From: Daphnia pulex
Taxonomy: Eukaryota; Arthropoda; Branchiopoda; Diplostraca; Daphniidae
Direction of reading: 5' to 3'
NCBI RefSeq assembly: GCF_021134715.1
Contig: NC_060022.1
Coordinates: 5,337,001 to 5,401,000, forward strand
DNA: 64,000 nucleotides
In this document: positions 48,101-62,300 of the stretch, in pieces
How positions within the stretch are numbered: position 1 is the first letter of the stretch
How the letters are laid out: each line of letters opens with the position of its first letter
Made by a program: the position numbers and the translations under genes
Notes under the pieces: model-generated
Told to the model about the DNA's origin: nothing
Seen by the model: only the letters and a program-made list of their open reading frames with translations
The model's database searches: none

Positions 48101-51100
48101 CGTAATAACACACTCAAGTAAGAAGAATCGTCAAGTTCAGAAGAAGAAATAATATGGCCGCGAGATATCTGGCTAGTCAAGTAGGCACGTGGTTAAGCGT
48201 CCATCCGGAGAGGGACGTCCAAAGGAAATGGAAAAGCGGTCGAATATAGAAGAAGAAGAAATACAAACGATTATACCAACATGGGACTTGTGCTGCAATG
48301 CCCAAAAAGAAGCAGCACGCTTTTTTTTATTCTTATTTTTAACCAAAAAGGAAAACCGAGTTCATCCGCACAGGTCACGGCACACGCAACGTTAATACAA
48401 CACGAGACTAAGAAAAATAGCTGACCGTTCATTATTACCCGAAAAAAATTCTACGACATCCGGACGGGGGGCGAAAGAAGAAGAAGAACAAACTTTTTTT
48501 GTTTCTTGTACGCGCTCACGTGCCCACACGTCACTTACATGCACTAAGTTGACTCAAAAAGATTTTTCCTACCGAAATCGGCCAAGGAAGGAGCAGGCGC
48601 GCACACACAACAGGAAGCGAAATTAACAAGAAAATACGGGCCACCATGTCGGCCGGCGGACAGACACCCCGAAAGAGTCGAAACCCACAAGAGAACGAAA
48701 CATTGAGAGAAACATATGAGTAATGAAGCGATTCCGGTCCCCGGACTTGTATATAAGCTGACTTGTACACACACTCACATATGGAGAAGACTCAGACAAA
48801 TAAATCACATCACCCAACAACAAAAAAAGTTATTTTTGGACGGCTACCACTTAGTCTAACGTAGACAATGTTAGAAGCCAGCCCAAATAGAAAAGAAATA
48901 CAGAGCTAAAGTATTTCTACTCTCCGAGGACTGCTGTTTTGTAGAAATTAAAGTGCTAAATCGCAGTAAATACAAACAAGAAGTAGTACGATACCATTAT
49001 GGAGATCCACTGGGACGTACCGGAATGACGAGAGAGAGAGAAAACCCAGTCTAGTGTCGCCGGTTCAACGCGCCGACAGATTATTGAAAGTAAAATCGCC
49101 TGTCTATGGTAAGGTGCAGACGAATGCGTGGGTGCCATTCAGGCGACTAATAATGAAACGACAATAGCCAAAAAAGTGTTTCGAACCTACTGAGCAAATA
49201 TTGAACCTTCTCCTTTAAAAGGGGGGAGAGGTGAGCAGCAAAGGAGAAAAAGAAAAAAAAAAAAAAGGTGTTTCTTCGATGATCACACCGATGCCTATCC
49301 GGCGGGGCATATCATCGTCTGTAGTTCTCTGTTGCTGTTGTCAAAGGGCTATGTGGCTCTTCCTCTTCATTCTTTTCTTTTTCTACTTTACTTTTTCCTT
49401 TTCTTTTTTAACTTATTTACTTACTATGTGGAGGAGGGAAAGAGTCTACTACTACACACTTTGTGCACGGTTTGAATAGATTCTCGGTCTGGTGAGCCGT
49501 AAAAATAGCAATGTCATGAGGGTCCGGCGACTAGGAAACGCAGGATTTATTGCTCCCTATTGACAAGGATAACAGCTACTGCCCACATTCCTCTCGTTCA
49601 ACACTCACACAATCATCACAGAATATAACCGTTTAGTACCCCCTTGCCACACAATATAACAAATACGTTTTTTTCTCGTTGCATTCTCTACTGTAGGAAT
49701 CGATATGTGTAATGTGCGGGGGCACGGTCGGGTGATTGTCGAAGGCCTCCATTTGATTTAGAGTGGAGTAGCCATCGATCCAAGGATTCGGAATCTGATT
49801 AGACGGAGGAATAAGTAATGATGACTCGAGACGGATATTATTCTATTGACTAGGGTTTGAAGGGAAACAGCTGCACACGAAGGTTTGCCAGAAGGATCTC
49901 TCGAGTTTATATATGTGGACGTCGGGAGACAAAGAGCGAAAAAGGGGTTTGTGAGCTGCTGGGAGAGCCGATAGACCTTCGACTAATTGATTTCCCGACT
50001 CTCGTATATATCGACGGAATAGACACACACAAAGGCTGGAGAGATACACCGCAGACTCGGCGACCGTGGAAACCGCACGCCTTGAATTGACAGGAAGCAC
50101 GCAGGGCCCATTCAGATTTCAAGATTTCTTGTCCTCCCTCTCCCTTCCAGTTCCGCCAATATAACCACCATAGGCTCTTGGCGGAAAAGCATCAGCCCTG
50201 AAATTGATTTAGCTGTTTGACCCGTGGAGAAACGACTCTAATGTATGGAAAAACGAGAACGGCTCAGCAGCAGAGACGAATGTCTTATGAGGCGGTATAA
50301 ATCACACGGACAACAACATCAGTTAAGTGGAGTCTATACGTATAATAACCAGAAAGTGCCGGTGTGGCGGCAAGACTTGTGGGAAAAATTGTTGCAAGTT
50401 GCACTTGCTTCAAGTGTGTCAATCAAATATTTCTGAATTCGATTGTGTACAAAAACAGGCCTGATCTGTAGTAACACACGTGAGCTATTTAATAAACCCT
50501 GACTGAGAAAAACAAAAACAGCGAGAGAAAACAGTTTCAGCCAACTGCATGGCCCAGGAATAATCGTATTCCGTGATCCGCAACGATTTATAATAAACGG
50601 AGAAAAAGAATAGAGATGAATTTGTCCTACCTTTAAGCCTGAGAAATACGGCCAGGCATCCACAAGTGTTGCTCCATCCACAGAAAGTTGAATCCACCAG
50701 GAGGAATAGGTAAAAGGGAGTCCTCGTGAATACACCCACATTCACATGGGCGTACACGAGGACATTTAAAGGAAGGGGGATTGAAGAGATCCTTAACTCG
50801 GTCGACACTGGAACTCTGGAAGTTCCTCCAATTAAACGGGATGCTGTTTATCTAGATAAAAAATTTCAACAATGGGTTACGAAAAAAAAAATTTAGAGAA
50901 ACAATCAACAACAAGCAAAGAAAAGTTGAAAATAAAACCAGGATATATCCTAATTTTTAATAAACAGGAGAATTGAAGGCTACCATGTATGTAATACACT
51001 GCATTTATGCAAGTCATGCATCATACAAAATCTGGCAGGTTACATGCAGGGTAAACAAAGCAACGAAAATTATTACCTAAGCGATGATACTCAGATGGTT

Positions 51101-54100
51101 GCTGATGACAGGAGGTCCAGCACAAGCAAAACTTTGGTGTTACGATGGCTAGCTCAGGTCTCAAATCTGCACAGAGGAAAAGGTTACATGTAGTGCAAAC
51201 AAACTGCCATGCATCAACAAGGGAATAAATAATGTTAGTCAAGAAGTAACAATTCACAAACTTAGACAAGTTTAACTCTTCTATTTCAGCTCACAGTCAT
51301 TCCATTTTTTTTTCACTATGTAACCTGCCATCAAACAGCATGGGGTGGAGAGCATGACTGATGATGACGTCATCGTCATGGAAAGTTGACATGACGAAGA
51401 CCACATTTTTGTCCTTTTATTTTCGTGCATCACGTCCCAAAAAGTGTTTTTGTCATTTTATTTTCGTACATCACGTCCAAAACAGTGATCGTTCCGTTTT
51501 TCTTAGAAATCTGCTCCTTTTCGACACTTGCAAACGACAAAGAAAGCAGACGACGCTAATCTTCTAATTAGCAATGCTTTAAGCTATCGATTAGAATATC
51601 AATCGACCCTTAATCCAAATCGCACAAAAACAATAAAAGCGGTGTGATTGCCAGCGCTTAACATCCATTAAACGGATCGGGATTATTGCACATCAAATTG
51701 TTCGTCTCAACAAATTTGATTTAGCCTACCACCCCAGACAAAATAAAAGAAATTGTTTGCACGACACCCGCAAATAGACCGAAAAACCCGCCCTAATAAC
51801 ACCCTTCAGGACCCTCTTGGAAGCCCAAGAGGGAATAAGCATATAATAAGCATAAGTACGATATATATTTGTAAAACTGTTTTCCTCTAGTGTCAATAAA
51901 AATGCGGGGTGCGATATAATAGTAGGACATGTCTCCCACACACACACAGACGAGTGCGGGGAGTGTCAGTTATATGGCACGAATCTTGGCCTAAATATTC
52001 GCACAAAATGTTTCTTTATTTTGTCATTATCCGGCGCAAGATAAGCACCACACATTATAATAAAAATACAAAACAACAGCGCAGATATAGCATTTTTGGT
52101 TACCTATTTTGTTGGACGAAAAACTGGGTCAACATGTGTAGGCATTTAACTCAACTGGGAAAATTCAATTACCGGAAGTCAAATCACCATGGAAATTGTT
52201 TTCTGGGATGGCAAGGTCGAATTATTAATGACGGCACATATATATACACACGTCCGGTGTGATGACGTAGTACATCCAATCATAAATTTCCTTTTTTAAA
52301 AAAAGACCTGCAGAATCTGCTGAATTTTTCTCTTTTCCTGCGCGGAGAGAGAGAGAGAGCGGATGAGAATAACGGAGCGGAAATGCTGAGTACACATCCA
52401 CCACGCACCCATGCAAATAAGAGGGAGACAATAAGATGTATCTACATAGCGGGAATAAAAAAAAAGAAAAAAGGGTTGGGTCTGTGTCTAAAAATCTATT
52501 GCCAGTTCCTTTTTTTTTTCTCTTGAAGCCTTACACATATTATTTGTTTTTTTGAAAAAATATTTTTTATTTTATCATTTCTCCCTCTGTGGGTGTGGGT
52601 TGGAAAGTCCCAAGGATTTGACGCCCCTTCCTTCGGCTTCCTCGGTCGCCTATCGTATTGTTCGACTGGAGAGGGAAAAATGAAACCTTTTATTGCGTTT
52701 GGAAAAATACCGAAAATTCACGGGAGTGAATTCCATTTTTCAAACTTTAGACTCGTGTGTTCTAGACTTGTGTGTCCCGTAATCTGAGATATATAGAAAC
52801 CAAATGATGGGGGGGAAACCCAAAATGGGATGGATGGAGCTGACAAATTGTACGATCGGAAATTAGAAATTGACTTTGAGTGAGGAAGAGCGGCGCTGCC
52901 CCCTCCGAAAAGGGGGGACGAATTGTGTGGGAGGAAGAAGAATATTATTGCTGCTATATCTCTGCGAGAGCGGACACCACACCCTAACGTCACGTGACCG
53001 GTAGATAAACTCCAAATGACTCATCTAATCCGCGCGTCAAAATTTAGTTGTACTACGCCTTTTATTTTTATTTAAAAAAAAAAAAAAACATTTGAATTTT
53101 TCATCGCACAGTTTTGACTTTTTAAAAGTCTGCGCTGTTAAGTATAGATGGTGGGTACCTTCTCATTATGTGTGACACCACCGGAATGCAAGAGCGTCTG
53201 CACGTGAGTGAAAAAATCACGCCCGATCGTATAATACTGTTATGAATGCAAAAGGTTACATCTACAGCAGTCAACGGTATGAGGCGCCGGGTTATTTCAT
53301 AGTCATAGTTGGCGCGACCTTTTGAAAAAATAAAAGGTCGTCCGCAGCTCAGTGTCGAAGATGCCGTTTCTTTTGTTTATCATAATCTGTTTTGGCTAAA
53401 GGGCAATTTGAATACGGAATAAAAAACAAGACGGAAAAAAAACCCCGCATATAGCTGTAGTGTATATTAGTTTTTTGACTCTTGTTACTGGTTGTTGTTG
53501 TCAATCTGACCGGAATTGGAACAGAGGGGGGGTTTTCTCCCTTGTGTGTAAATCGATTACAGCGTCTAGCACAGGACTGGCCGTGCGTAGGAATAAATAC
53601 AATATACTCTCCAACAGTCACCGCCCGGAAAGAAGAAGAAGAAAACAAAAAAAAAAAACACTTGATGGAGTGCATCCCGCTGAGCGAGTTGCTGTGCACC
53701 TTATGAGGCGGAAGAAAATGCACTTGAAGCGGAGAGGAGGAAAGCGCACTAGTGTAGTAGTAGTAGAACATGTGGGGCTATGCGAATAAGACGGGAAAAT
53801 CTCGTTTGCCAAAGAAAAGAAACGATAAACAAACACAATTACAACTAGAAAGTCTTTTCGTCGTGATCCTTTGTGACCTTTACTGTGCCGACAATCAATC
53901 CCCCCCCCCACTCCACTCCCAGCAAATCCCTCCTTCTCAATCACTAACTAGTTGGGGGGGGGGGCCAATAGAGTGTCTTGTATGCTATAATAAGTGTGAT
54001 GTACGTACCTGGTTTAATCGCTTTTTGTTCTTCCGCCAACGTTAAATAACTATATGGATGCAGGTAGAGATACAAGATTCCATTTGAGTGCTGGATGGGC

Positions 54101-56387
54101 TGCGCCTACTCCATTAGCCGCTCACTTTATTGCAGACATCCAATAGTTGTCGCATCGGGTACTGTAGGAACCCAATCGATTCTGGCGTCGATTCCAAATC
54201 GATTTCGCTTTTTTTTCTTTCCCCCCGCCGAAAGACTACCGTTCCCACATCCGCATTATCTCCTCCTTTTATATTATTTCCTTATATTTATATACAAACC
54301 GTGCCAGAAAAAGAAAAATCTCTTTTTTGAAAATGATATAAAAGAGGCTGCGACTATTCGAGGAAGAGGCTAGAGGGACAATAATCATAAACGACTGGTG
54401 ATAAAAATTTCATTATCTGTATTTACAATGCAAGAAAAGAGATAAAGAGAAGAAAGGGGGAGGGGGTAAAGAAGTTGTGACGAGATTTTTCTTCTTGCTC
54501 GTTTTTTTTTTTGTTTTTGGGCATCCGCCCATTTTTGTTCAAGTTCCACATCATCCGTCTTTCGGGTTGTCAGTTTTCTCTCGAATATTTCCGGTATATG
54601 GATCGATCATTTTCTTTTTCTTGTTTTGCTTTTGCGGGGGTAATCGGGAGGGCAAATCAAATACACCACACACATACACTCAGACACACACGTACGCACA
54701 CGAGGAAAAAAAGAGTTTTTTTTTTTCAAGAAAACCAGGCCCAAATAAATAACGATGAAATTGACGATAAAAATTAATTTTTTGGTGTATCAAATAAAAA
54801 AAAAACATAGCCATAAATTAAATTGTAGCTTTAAAAAAATGTTGAATTGAAGAGCGATTGTATTTATGTATAAAGGGGGAGGACTGCCAGAGTCTACGGT
54901 CGTCACAATATTTATGTATAAATCTTTATACAGCATAGTATAATATTTTTTTTCTTTTTTAGTTATTATTTATTATTATTATATTAGTAGTAGTTTTTCA
55001 CAACACCATTCACAGATGGCATTCGAGGGCGGGGAGACCCAAAAAGCGGCGGGAATTTTGAAAAAAACAATTCAAATGAAATACAAAAAAGACCCAAAAG
55101 GAAAAAGGAAGTCGAGGTCGTTCCACTCCGAAATAAAACCCAAAAAATCTTCCATCTTTCACGAACCTGACAACAGTGTGGCAACCGAATATAGGACCAA
55201 CTCAAGGGGAAACAAAATCGAACGATATGTACCTATCCAAATTTTGCGTCATTTAGGCATTTATATAAAGCCAACGACCAAAGTGCCGTAAAAAAAAAAA
55301 GGAATTTAAAAAAGTTATTGAATTTTCTGCAAAAATATTTGAAAAAGGGAGGGGAGGAGGAGGGGGAAGCTGCTGCATCCAGGGGCTTTAGAAAAAAAGT
55401 TGGACACTAAAAAATGTAAAAAGGTTTGATCTTTGGTTGGTTGCGAAAATGTTTGAACAATTACAAATAGCGAGCATCAAAACATTTTCCTTGCAAAAAA
55501 TCTATCGGGAATTTATTTATAAAATTGACTATCGTGTTTTGTTTTTTTATAGGCAGAAACTGAAAGTCACCGAATCGGCGATTTTCACTGCAGATAAAAA
55601 ATTTAGTTTTTGCTTGCTCGGCTAACGAGACAAACGGGAGAGAAAAAAAACTAGATGTGTGACTAGTTCAATAAATTCCAAAAAATGGTCGATGACTTCC
55701 CTAAAAAGAAATGTTTGATTTGAATAAAAAAAATGAATGAATAAATCAAAAAGAAATGTTAGGGAAACAGTTGGTCGCTGATCTAATGACTAGAATTTCA
55801 TCAAAGGATCAATCAAATCAAGGTCGGAGTGGTCAGTATCGGTGTGGTGTGGTGTGTAAGGCTGCGTGAAAGACGTTTACACGGGATGAGGAGAGGGGAG
55901 GAACGCGGATTTTGAATGATTTGAAAAAGGAGCAAATCACGAGGAAATGAATTTAAAAAAAAAAAAAAAGAAAAGAAAAGGAAATTCCAAATCCATTCAG
56001 CGACTCTTCATCTGATCCATCCACTTGGCTGCTACGTCCAAAATCGCCGAATGTTCCGAACCAACTGAAAACCTAAAGAAGCGGGACGTTGACCGCGCCA
56101 AATAAATACGAAGAATATTTTGTTTTCTTAAGGAAGAAAAAGACAAAAATCAAAAAAGAGAAAGAGAGAGATAGAGAGATGGGGAAATAGCAACATGTTT
56201 TTTCTCATTATTCATTTGTCTCTTTTTTGGTTTGGTTTTGCGATCAAGTGTTTTCCTCTCCGTTTTTCACGAAATTTGTCAGAATCCGTTCAGCACCAGA
56301 CGAAGAGAAAGAACAGAAAGACTCTTTTTTGATAAGGTCGTTCGAGCACAATTGTCGGTGAACTATTTCTTTGTTAATTTTCTTTAA
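45131..56387. other. 11-kb intergenic region
   Basis: No coding exon is recognised. Visible content: GAA, AC and AG microsatellites throughout, a CRE palindrome with a 41-bp tandem repeat (51363-51488), repeated GGTTACATG elements (about 51036-51205), complementary C and G runs (53900 and 53954) and AT-rich DNA from 54780 to 55800. The last 1-1.5 kb is probably the 3' UTR of the calcium-channel gene on minus, with several TTTATT (AATAAA on minus), for example near 55511. Confidence 0.55.
51363..51488. promoter_or_regulatory. CRE palindrome followed by a 41-bp tandem repeat
   Basis: GATGACGTCATC at 51363-51374 is a perfect palindrome containing the ATF/CREB site TGACGTCA. Two 40-nt copies follow with a 41-nt period (51407-51446 and 51448-51487). 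Each contains TTTTATTTTCGT and CATCACGTCC, a half-CRE-like core. It looks like a compact regulatory cluster, but function is inferred. Confidence 0.4.
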
Positions 56388-59300
56388 TTAGATGGGGTTG
56401 GCTGGCGTTCGCCTCACGTTGCGATGGACAGGCGACTGTGGGTAATCCGACTCCCGCGAGTGATGCCGCTGGAGAACACGGCCCCCACCAGACGCTCCGA
56501 CCACTGGCACAACCGGCATATCGTCGACGTCGTCCCATTCGCGTTGTTGATGATGATGTTGTTGCTGCTGTTGCTGGTGGAGGTGGTGTGATTGTTGTTG
56601 GTGTCGCTGCTGCTGCTGCTGATGATGATGGTGAGATGGATGGTGATCGTGGTAGTCCCTCTGGTGATGGTAGTCACGCATTTCACCCCGAGGATCACGC
56701 ATTTCACGCATCTCACGGTAGTCCCGAGAGTCGTAATCTCGCGAATGAGTCCGCTGTAATTGCGGATGATGCTGTTGTTGCGAATGAAGTTGATGGTGGT
56801 GATGCTGCTGAGGCGGCAACGGCGAAGGACCCAAGTCCTCGTCTTGTTCGGCGTCACTACTCCGCGACGGACGGCCTCGGGTTGAATGGTAAGCCACCAC
56901 TGGATTCGCACAAAGAATAATAATGTTATTTCTTGGAAATTTGTCCGAATTAATATTGGTTAGTAGAAACAAAAAGATTCTAAATAAGGTGAATATGTGT
57001 TGTGTGCGCTAAGAAATCTAGAGTAGTAGACTAGTAGTAGTAGTGGTAGTAATAGTTTGGCAAGGCTCTAATGATAATAAGATTGTGATTACATGTGAAT
57101 ATCCGGGGTGATACCGTCTAACCCGATTGCTGGAACACGGGAAGAAGAACAAAAAAAAGTTGGAAGGTGACGGGAGGTGAATAAAAAATAAACGAAACAG
57201 AAACAGAATATTTAGAACACGAATGAAATCATAAACGGCGACGCAGCAATAAGAACAGAAAAATCAATGGCTACAAGTGACAAGTCATTTGTCAACAAAC
57301 AAACGTGAAATAAATAACCCGAAAAATGAAAGAGGAAAAAATGTTGCCTTTTGTGAATTTGTTTTTTCTTTTGATTGTTTTGTTCTGTCATTTCCATTTT
57401 TGTCTTTACCTTTACTGCTACGCATTCTCCCGTAAGATTCCGGCACTTCGACAGCTGTAGTCGAAGGAGGAGGAGGAGGAGAAGAAGAAGAAGTAGCAGG
57501 AGGAGAGTAAAAGTCGTGTCGCGGAAGACAGCGGAGGAAACGAGATGGAAAGAGAAGAGCAAAAAAGGATGGAAGATAAAAGATAAAAAAAAAAAGAAAA
57601 AGAAAGAGCCAACATTGAGACACCAAACTCACATAAGCAGAATGAGCATTACACACAAACATCCGCATCCACACACACGGAGAAAAAAAAACGAGAACAC
57701 GGATGAAAAGAGAAATCAGAAAGAAAAGATTGAGAGAGAGAGGAGAGTAAAGACAAAAAAAAAATCTTATATATAAAAATAAAGCGGATCGATTGGGATC
57801 CAGCCAGTGGGAAAGCGGAGAGCCAGTCAGCTGAGCGTGAAATCGTGTGGGTACGTCTAATATAGTAGTTGAGAGAAGATAGAAATATATATATATATCT
57901 AAAGAGTTCAAGGTGCTGACTCGTGTGTCAAATATCACGGATTCACGCATTTTACTTCCTATAGTTTTCTGGGTACGATGATTCACTTTGGCCCCCCTTT
58001 CATTCCCTCAATTCATTCGTATGGGAACCCATCCAACTTTTCCCTTTTCCTCCCCATATTGATTTGGTTCTTCTTCCCGAGTCATCAAAGAAATTGTGCC
58101 TTCCCTTCTCCTCATTATTTGTCGGTTCGAGTCATTTTTTTCTGTTAATTTCAGCGTTTTCAACGTACGAGAATAACGCTTTGATGCACGAATCAAAACC
58201 CCAACCCCCCCAAAAAATAATGCGTGGGCTGGCTGGATCTTATGGATTCGCGGTGGCTGGTTCCGTACCGAGACGGAGAGCCGGAATCGATTGAATGAGC
58301 AGCTTAAAGAAGAAGAAACTTGGGAGAGCAACGAGTTGAAGAAAGATAAAGGATTTAAAGATTCAATTCGTTTCTCTCCTCTTTCCGGAATATACCTGGC
58401 GGAGAGGCAACGTTCCGTCCGGCCGCTAATCGAGAGTGGTGATCCGGATGGTGTGTGGGTGATGTGGCCGTGACACTGGCCGTCACCTGCGGCCGTGGTA
58501 CGGTGGGTTGCGGCGGCGTCTTGATCGGCGGATGGGTGGCCCTCCAGTAGGCCTCGAGGTAGTCGGCGATGTGTTCGCAGGCATCTTCCAGTTGGTTCTC
58601 ATCCAGGATGATATCGAACATCTCGGGAGGGCACTGTGCCAGCTTCTCGGCCGCTACCATCTGGACGTTGAGGTTACGACTCTGCGACTTGCCCCGTGAT
58701 TTGATCAACCGCTGAAGCACCTGCACAATGGAAATCATTTCATTAGTTGATGTGTGTGTGTTTGATTTCTTGATCAAACGCAATTTAATGGCCCATTTGT
58801 TGTTTCATACTTTTGGGGAGGAGATCTTCAGATAAACTATCAAAGGTGCCAGCGAGGTCTTGGCCAATTGAGATGGATGATTGATCGTATCACAATCCAG
58901 GACGACCAACTGGATGGGGGGGAGAGAAAAAAAATCGATAATTGAAATTGTTTTTTCTTGTTTGATTAAATGATAGTAAATCAATCACCTGAAGAGTTCT
59001 GGCTAACTCAAAGATTCGTTCAATCTCTGCCTGGACTTCGGCAATGCAGTTGGAACGTGAGTTGGACCGCTCCATAAGCGCCCGCTTTGAAGGATTGTTG
59101 AGCAGCGAGCGTTTGGCCAGTGAAATGTCTGCACTCACCCTCGTTATGATGATCCTGCGTCGTGGATAAAGACGGAAGGAAAAGTTAATAATTCAAACCC
59201 CGAGAAATGACACACACACAATCTCAGCGGGAGAGAGAGAAACACTGGCCGGAAAAGTTGGCCGTTTTGCCGTCTCATCTAGGAGTGAGATAGAAACGAC

Positions 59301-62300
59301 AAGTCAACTCCGACAATCAAATAACTTTTGCTACTCCTCTCTCTCTCTCTCTCGCGGGCGCGGATGTTCCAAGTCTCATCCGACTGAGAAACAGACAGAC
59401 TCATCTAAAAGTTTCTTGCGAAAACAGGGAGCTCGGCACCGGAATGCTGGCATGTTTAGATAGCTCGTCAACCAGCACATTTTAACCCTCTTAACCCCCC
59501 TCCGCTCGCTCGCTCTCGCTGGATGGGCGTCGCATGACAGCCTCTTTTATTCCGTCGCGACGGCGAGAAGAGGAGAAGGAAGAGTAGTCAGTGCAGTCGA
59601 CGAGGGAGGGATTATTGTAATGGTCCCAACTAAATGGAGCACAGCTCGGGAAGAGACAGAGGCGAGGACGTCAACAACAACGCACCTCCCTTCGAAGCGG
59701 TGCTTGAGATAGTCGAAGAGAGCCTTCTGCATCATATCGGTGACTTCGTAGCCTTTGAGCGACGGCCCGACCAGCACCACGGGTCTCATGGAAGGCACCA
59801 CATCATACGGCGGGATCGATTCCGTCTTCTTAAAGAAAGGTTTACGCTTTTCCTTTGAACCGGCCCCGCCGCCCGGTAACCCGCTCTTGTTCAATTTGGA
59901 GCCGCCCATCGAGTCGGAGTTGTCTCCTAGAGAAAAATAAAAAAAGGGCCATTGAGAAATGGAGAAATACTTTGATGAGACTTTCCAGATCAGAGAGTAA
60001 ATCAAAAGATAATATGTATCATATATCATCGTCTGTCTTTTGATCATTCCCTTCTCGGACTCGAATTCGTTTTGAATTTTGGCTAAGAAAGTGAAGAAGA
60101 AGGAAGAACCTGGTGTGGGCGGAGTGGATCCACGAGAATTGGAGCTTTTGCTATTGGAGAGGACATCGTTGAGGGCGCTGAGGTTGGACGAAGAGGAGGC
60201 CTTGCCGGCGTACAACCGGGAATTCCTCACCTGCTGCTGCTGTCCCTGTTGTTGCACGCGCAACGCCTCCAACTTGACCGGACTGGGTATGAAACCCACA
60301 TCCGAATTCTCCTTGACTAGATTGCCGATCCACCAGTCGTTGTCGTATTTCTCCTGTTATGAAAGAATAAAAGAACCGAGGGCCATGAATAATCCAAACG
60401 GGATCCGCAGCGTAAAGACACACACAGACACACACAGAGACCAAAAAGAATCAAAGGCGAATCATTTATTTATTTAAAAAGAAGAAAATGATTCCACGAT
60501 TCTCCTCGCAGCGACTCTCCCCCAATCCGATTATCTAAGCTCTTCCATATGGTTTCCGAGTGGCTGAAACAACACACTAAATTGAGGGGGTTACACACAC
60601 AGCCAAAAAAGGGAGGACGACACAGCGACGATCTATAAAGAACTGGCGGAACTCACTGATGGAGTCTCTCTCTCTCGTCGATCAAACTGTGTAGGGACAC
60701 CACCACCACCGCTCCGATGTTCCGTCACGAAAGAGAAAAGCAGAGAGAGAGAGAGAGAGTCGGGATAGACAGGGGAAAAGGGAAGAAAAAACCATGGCAG
60801 AGAGAGAGAGAGAGAGAAAGAGGAGTTGGTGGGTCGATTGTGACGGGCTGACGGCGTGAGCGGGGGCGGATCGATAATAATGTCGCTAGGGGGATTGGAG
60901 GGGGGGCTGGAAAGAGTACACACACACAAGTCCTAACATATATACACACACACATCTATGTATATAATACCTTGATATGTAAAAAATCGCGGACGTTGAA
61001 GGAGACGGCACTGCCGTGGACGGGCGAGTCATCATCGATCGTCCCGTCGTACGATACGTTGGTCCTCACGGCAAACGCCACCGGTTTGGTCTGTTCCGAT
61101 CCGACGAGAAATAAAAAAGGCTAACAACGTCAATTTCAGTCGATTAAACATGATGCCCGTCACATCCCCAAACAAAAAGAAAATGTCCCCCACAGCAAGA
61201 AAAAAAAAAGAGGAAACGATCGAGACAATAGCCGACAACAATAGAAGAAGAAGGAGAGTATGTAAGGGTGAGGATGAAAACAAAACAAGAAGAAGAAGGA
61301 GGAAGCAAAAATCCCCAACATTCATCCGGATGCGGCTCATGGATCCGGATGGAAGAAACAAAAGAGGAGCCAACCACATAAGACGGGGCCCACCGTAGAG
61401 AAAAATGAAATAAAAAAGGAAGCAGGCGAAAAAAGGTTGGTTTCAATTTTCCAGGTTTTCGAGCGGACAGAATAAAATGGCGCAACTTACTCTTGCTTTG
61501 TCGAGTTGGGCCAGGGCCAGGCGTTCGGTTTCCCGACGGAGCGCTTCACGTTCATCGTCCAGCGACAGATCCGACGAAGGCTGCGAGTAGTTGGAATCGG
61601 CCGAGCCCTAAAAATGTGACAACCGCACAGACCGCCAAGACAAAAAAAAAAAAGAAAATGAAATAAAAGATGAAACTAAAAAATTTATACAAGTGAGAAA
61701 AACGATATCAAAAGAATTCAAAACGACGACGACCATCCAGCAGGAAGGGAATTGAGGAGGTCTGACTACGAATAGCACATTTCTATAATCATCCGCCTAT
61801 ATAGTACGTATATATCAATGTAAGATGTGTCCTCTACGGGCACACTAACGGCCAATAAACATGTCTCTAGAATCTAGATCAATGAATCACGAGAAAGGAA
61901 ATGAAACTCAAAAAGAAAATGAAATAAAAAAAACTATTATTATCGATCAGCGCTACGTTCGACGTTTGATTTTTCGATTGAGAAAAATTCGAGACCTGGA
62001 CAATTGAGGATTGAGGAATGAGGAGTAGTTCAGAGGAGAGAAGCAGGTTCGTCATCTAAACATCCATGTTTTTATGTCCATCTTTTGTTTTTCAAGTCTC
62101 AAAAACACACAAATCCACTAAAGAAAAAACGAAGGCCCAGGTCAACTTTTTTTCTGGCTGACAACGCACTGCAGTTCACTAAGTGAAGTTTAAAAATTTC
62201 GAACACACACACACACAGACACAGCAGAAACACACGAAGAGTTTCAAAAATGGTTTGAGTCGAAGATTGTCAAGGAACACACACACACGAGAGTACGGCA

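Noticed and set aside
55016..55291. 91-codon plus frame (MAFEGGETQKAAG)
   Set aside because: Lies in the probable 3' UTR of the calcium-channel gene on the opposite strand; Lys-rich and without a recognisable family.
56438..56920. 160-codon plus-strand frame ([10 protein letters not shown] type)
   Set aside because: Antisense of the His/Gln-rich last exon of the calcium-channel gene; repeats on one strand keep several frames open.
57285..57986. 233-codon minus frame rich in Phe, Ser and Leu
   Set aside because: Runs through an intron of the calcium-channel gene; composition comes from pyrimidine-rich repeats and the real exon inside (57410-57454) uses another frame.
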